6,625 bases of DNA from Caldifarciminota bacterium (GTDB taxonomy: Bacteria; Hydrothermota; UBA3073; NMUJ01), in assembly GCA_021158725.1 (NCBI GenBank), contig JAGGUB010000120.1, positions 1 through 6,625 on the forward strand, read 5' to 3'. The position numbers and the translations under genes are program-made. Shown one piece after another: positions 5,404-6,625 of this stretch (its first letter is position 1; the number at the start of each line of letters is the position of its first letter). The notes under the pieces were generated by a model. That model was not told the DNA's origin and searched no databases. It saw only the letters and a list, made by a program, of their open reading frames with translations.

Positions 5404-6623
5404 TAAGCTGGCTACTGGTTATATTGGTAGCTACGGAGGAGCTCGAGTTACCTCAAGTAATAATTTATGGGGAACGACAACTGAAGTTACAGGTATGGAT
5501 ACCAAGGATAGGGCTGATCGATAGCCCCTACGTTACACGTAACGTAACGTACAGGTTAGGTGAAGAGCGAAGCCTTAGGGTACCACACTTCGGTAGCAGA
5601 ACTCATCAAGTAGAAGGTAGGTTGATGGTTGGGGTTACTGAGTTAACACTATCTGCTGTATATTCGAGAGTGGTGACAAACCTAAACTTATATTTCGATA
5701 AACATCGTACGAAATGGGGGTTAAGCAGTTACATAGGAGTTAAACAAGCCAGCACATATGCGGATATCTATAGGTTGCCAAGCAACAGAGGGCGTTTCGT
5801 AAAGGTTCGTACGAGGTACCCGGTAAGCTCCAACATCACCCTATGGGGTGATTACAATCGTTTCATAGACAACGGATATGGGGCACAACTTAAGCTTGGC
5901 ATAAAATACGGAATGCGGATACAAGACATGCGATTCGTGTTCATGTGTGAGCTCGCTGATAAAGAGTTTGTGGCAAACATACTCCCTTGTTATACACTGA
6001 AGTTTGGGATGACATCGTTAAGGGTGGGCTTACCGGTTGCAGTTACTGCACACCATATTTTTGTGACACCATACCTACAGTTCATAACGAATGCGATAGG
6101 TAAGCTTGCCATCACAGCTGTACCAAGGTATGGGATGCTGACCAACAGTGATGCGATACCAGAGAATCCTTTCCATAGAGATGTACCCCATTTAAGTCGT
6201 CGCTACGATGTGACAGCAAGTTGGTGGATATCAACCATCGAGCTGGGTGCAAGCTTAGTACGTAACTATCCCGGGTTTAAGATAGATTCACTAAATTACA
6301 AATGGTGTGATACCTCACTCACTATGGTATATCTGAAGTTATATAACCTACAGGTTGAGTGGTACCTGACCAACCCGCAACATATCCCAAACATACGAAT
6401 AAATTTTAACTACACGACACGATACGGTGATATATCAGTACAAGCCAGCAACTACAGAGGTAACCCCCTTATCGATATTGGATATAGATATGAAAGTAAA
6501 ATCATCCCAAACTTATCCATCATGGTGGAAGTGGAGAACCTACTCGATAGAAGTTATTCCATATGGCACGGTCTAAATGAACCACGTCGCAGGGTGAGCG
6601 TAGGTGTGGGGGTTAAATTCTGA
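5400..6623 (+). CDS. Outer-membrane beta-barrel protein, plugless TonB-receptor-like
   Basis: This 407-residue protein starts with a short signal (MISWLLVILVAT), cleaved probably near residue 12. ELPQVIIYGER (16-26) follows, resembling the TonB-box/N-terminal segment of TonB-dependent receptors. The remainder alternates polar and hydrophobic residues in short stretches rich in Tyr, Thr, Val and Arg, typical of outer-membrane beta-strands. The C-terminus, from NLLDRSYSIWHG at 380 to a final Phe (VGVGVKF), closely resembles the last two strands of TonB-dependent receptors (NLFDxxY...WPG...F pattern). Those receptors are usually 600-900 residues with a plug domain of about 130-150; here there is no recognisable plug and the chain is short. 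It may be a smaller porin-like barrel derived from that family, or a barrel working with the TPR protein. Substrate is unknown. It is complete in the window, ending 2 nt before the edge, and is the last visible gene of an ATGA-coupled operon. Confidence 0.85.
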   Translation: MISWLLVILVATEELELPQVIIYGERQLKLQVWIPRIGLIDSPYVTRNVTYRLGEERSLRVPHFGSRTHQVEGRLMVGVTELTLSAVYSRVVTNLNLYFDKHRTKWGLSSYIGVKQASTYADIYRLPSNRGRFVKVRTRYPVSSNITLWGDYNRFIDNGYGAQLKLGIKYGMRIQDMRFVFMCELADKEFVANILPCYTLKFGMTSLRVGLPVAVTAHHIFVTPYLQFITNAIGKLAITAVPRYGMLTNSDAIPENPFHRDVPHLSRRYDVTASWWISTIELGASLVRNYPGFKIDSLNYKWCDTSLTMVYLKLYNLQVEWYLTNPQHIPNIRINFNYTTRYGDISVQASNYRGNPLIDIGYRYESKIIPNLSIMVEVENLLDRSYSIWHGLNEPRRRVSVGVGVKF

Positions 6624-6625
6624 AA

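Noticed and set aside
5529..5546. Perfect 8-bp inverted repeat TACGTTAC/GTAACGTA with a 2-nt spacer, followed by another ACGTA
   Set aside because: It lies inside the barrel gene and is explained by runs of Val, Thr and Arg codons using GTA/ACG/CGT; no gene boundary or operator context is nearby.

Overview
The window most likely comes from a Gram-negative bacterium of a poorly sampled lineage. Two genes at the right end encode exported, outer-membrane-type proteins with unusually short signal peptides. The tRNA genes do not encode CCA. A 29-residue basic protein of the COX24/mS38 type also occurs in Bacteroidetes-like groups. Short signal peptides and ATGA-coupled genes remind me of candidate phyla such as WOR-3, but that is only a guess. 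All supported genes are on the + strand.

Left end (1-364): the last 21 codons of an unidentified gene end inside a probable intrinsic terminator. A compact cluster follows: tRNA-Cys(GCA), a 29-codon gene for a very basic putative ribosomal protein, and tRNA-Arg(CCG). The small gene fills the inter-tRNA spacer, and its stop codon directly abuts the first base of tRNA-Arg.

Middle (365-1258): a 297-residue radical SAM protein of the SplB-like (COG1533) type begins 17 nt after tRNA-Arg with no visible Shine-Dalgarno sequence. It has the CxxxCxxC motif and five further cysteines near its two ends.

Right (1289-6623): three genes overlap by ATGA and look translationally coupled. The first is a MEMO1-AMMECR1 fusion, i.e. 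proteins B and A of the AmmeMemoRadiSam group in one chain. The second is an 885-residue exported protein made almost wholly of TPR repeats. The third is a 407-residue outer-membrane beta-barrel with a TonB-box-like start and a TonB-receptor-like C-terminus but no room for a normal plug.

The MEMO-AMMECR1 gene has two credible starts. ATG 1343 has a very strong Shine-Dalgarno sequence and gives a cytosolic protein. ATG 1289 adds 18 residues that look like a short lipoprotein signal. If the longer form is made, all three operon products would act outside the cytoplasm. The radical SAM gene may supply the RadiSam partner, but it is not the usual PflA-like enzyme. The joint function of these genes cannot be read from the sequence.
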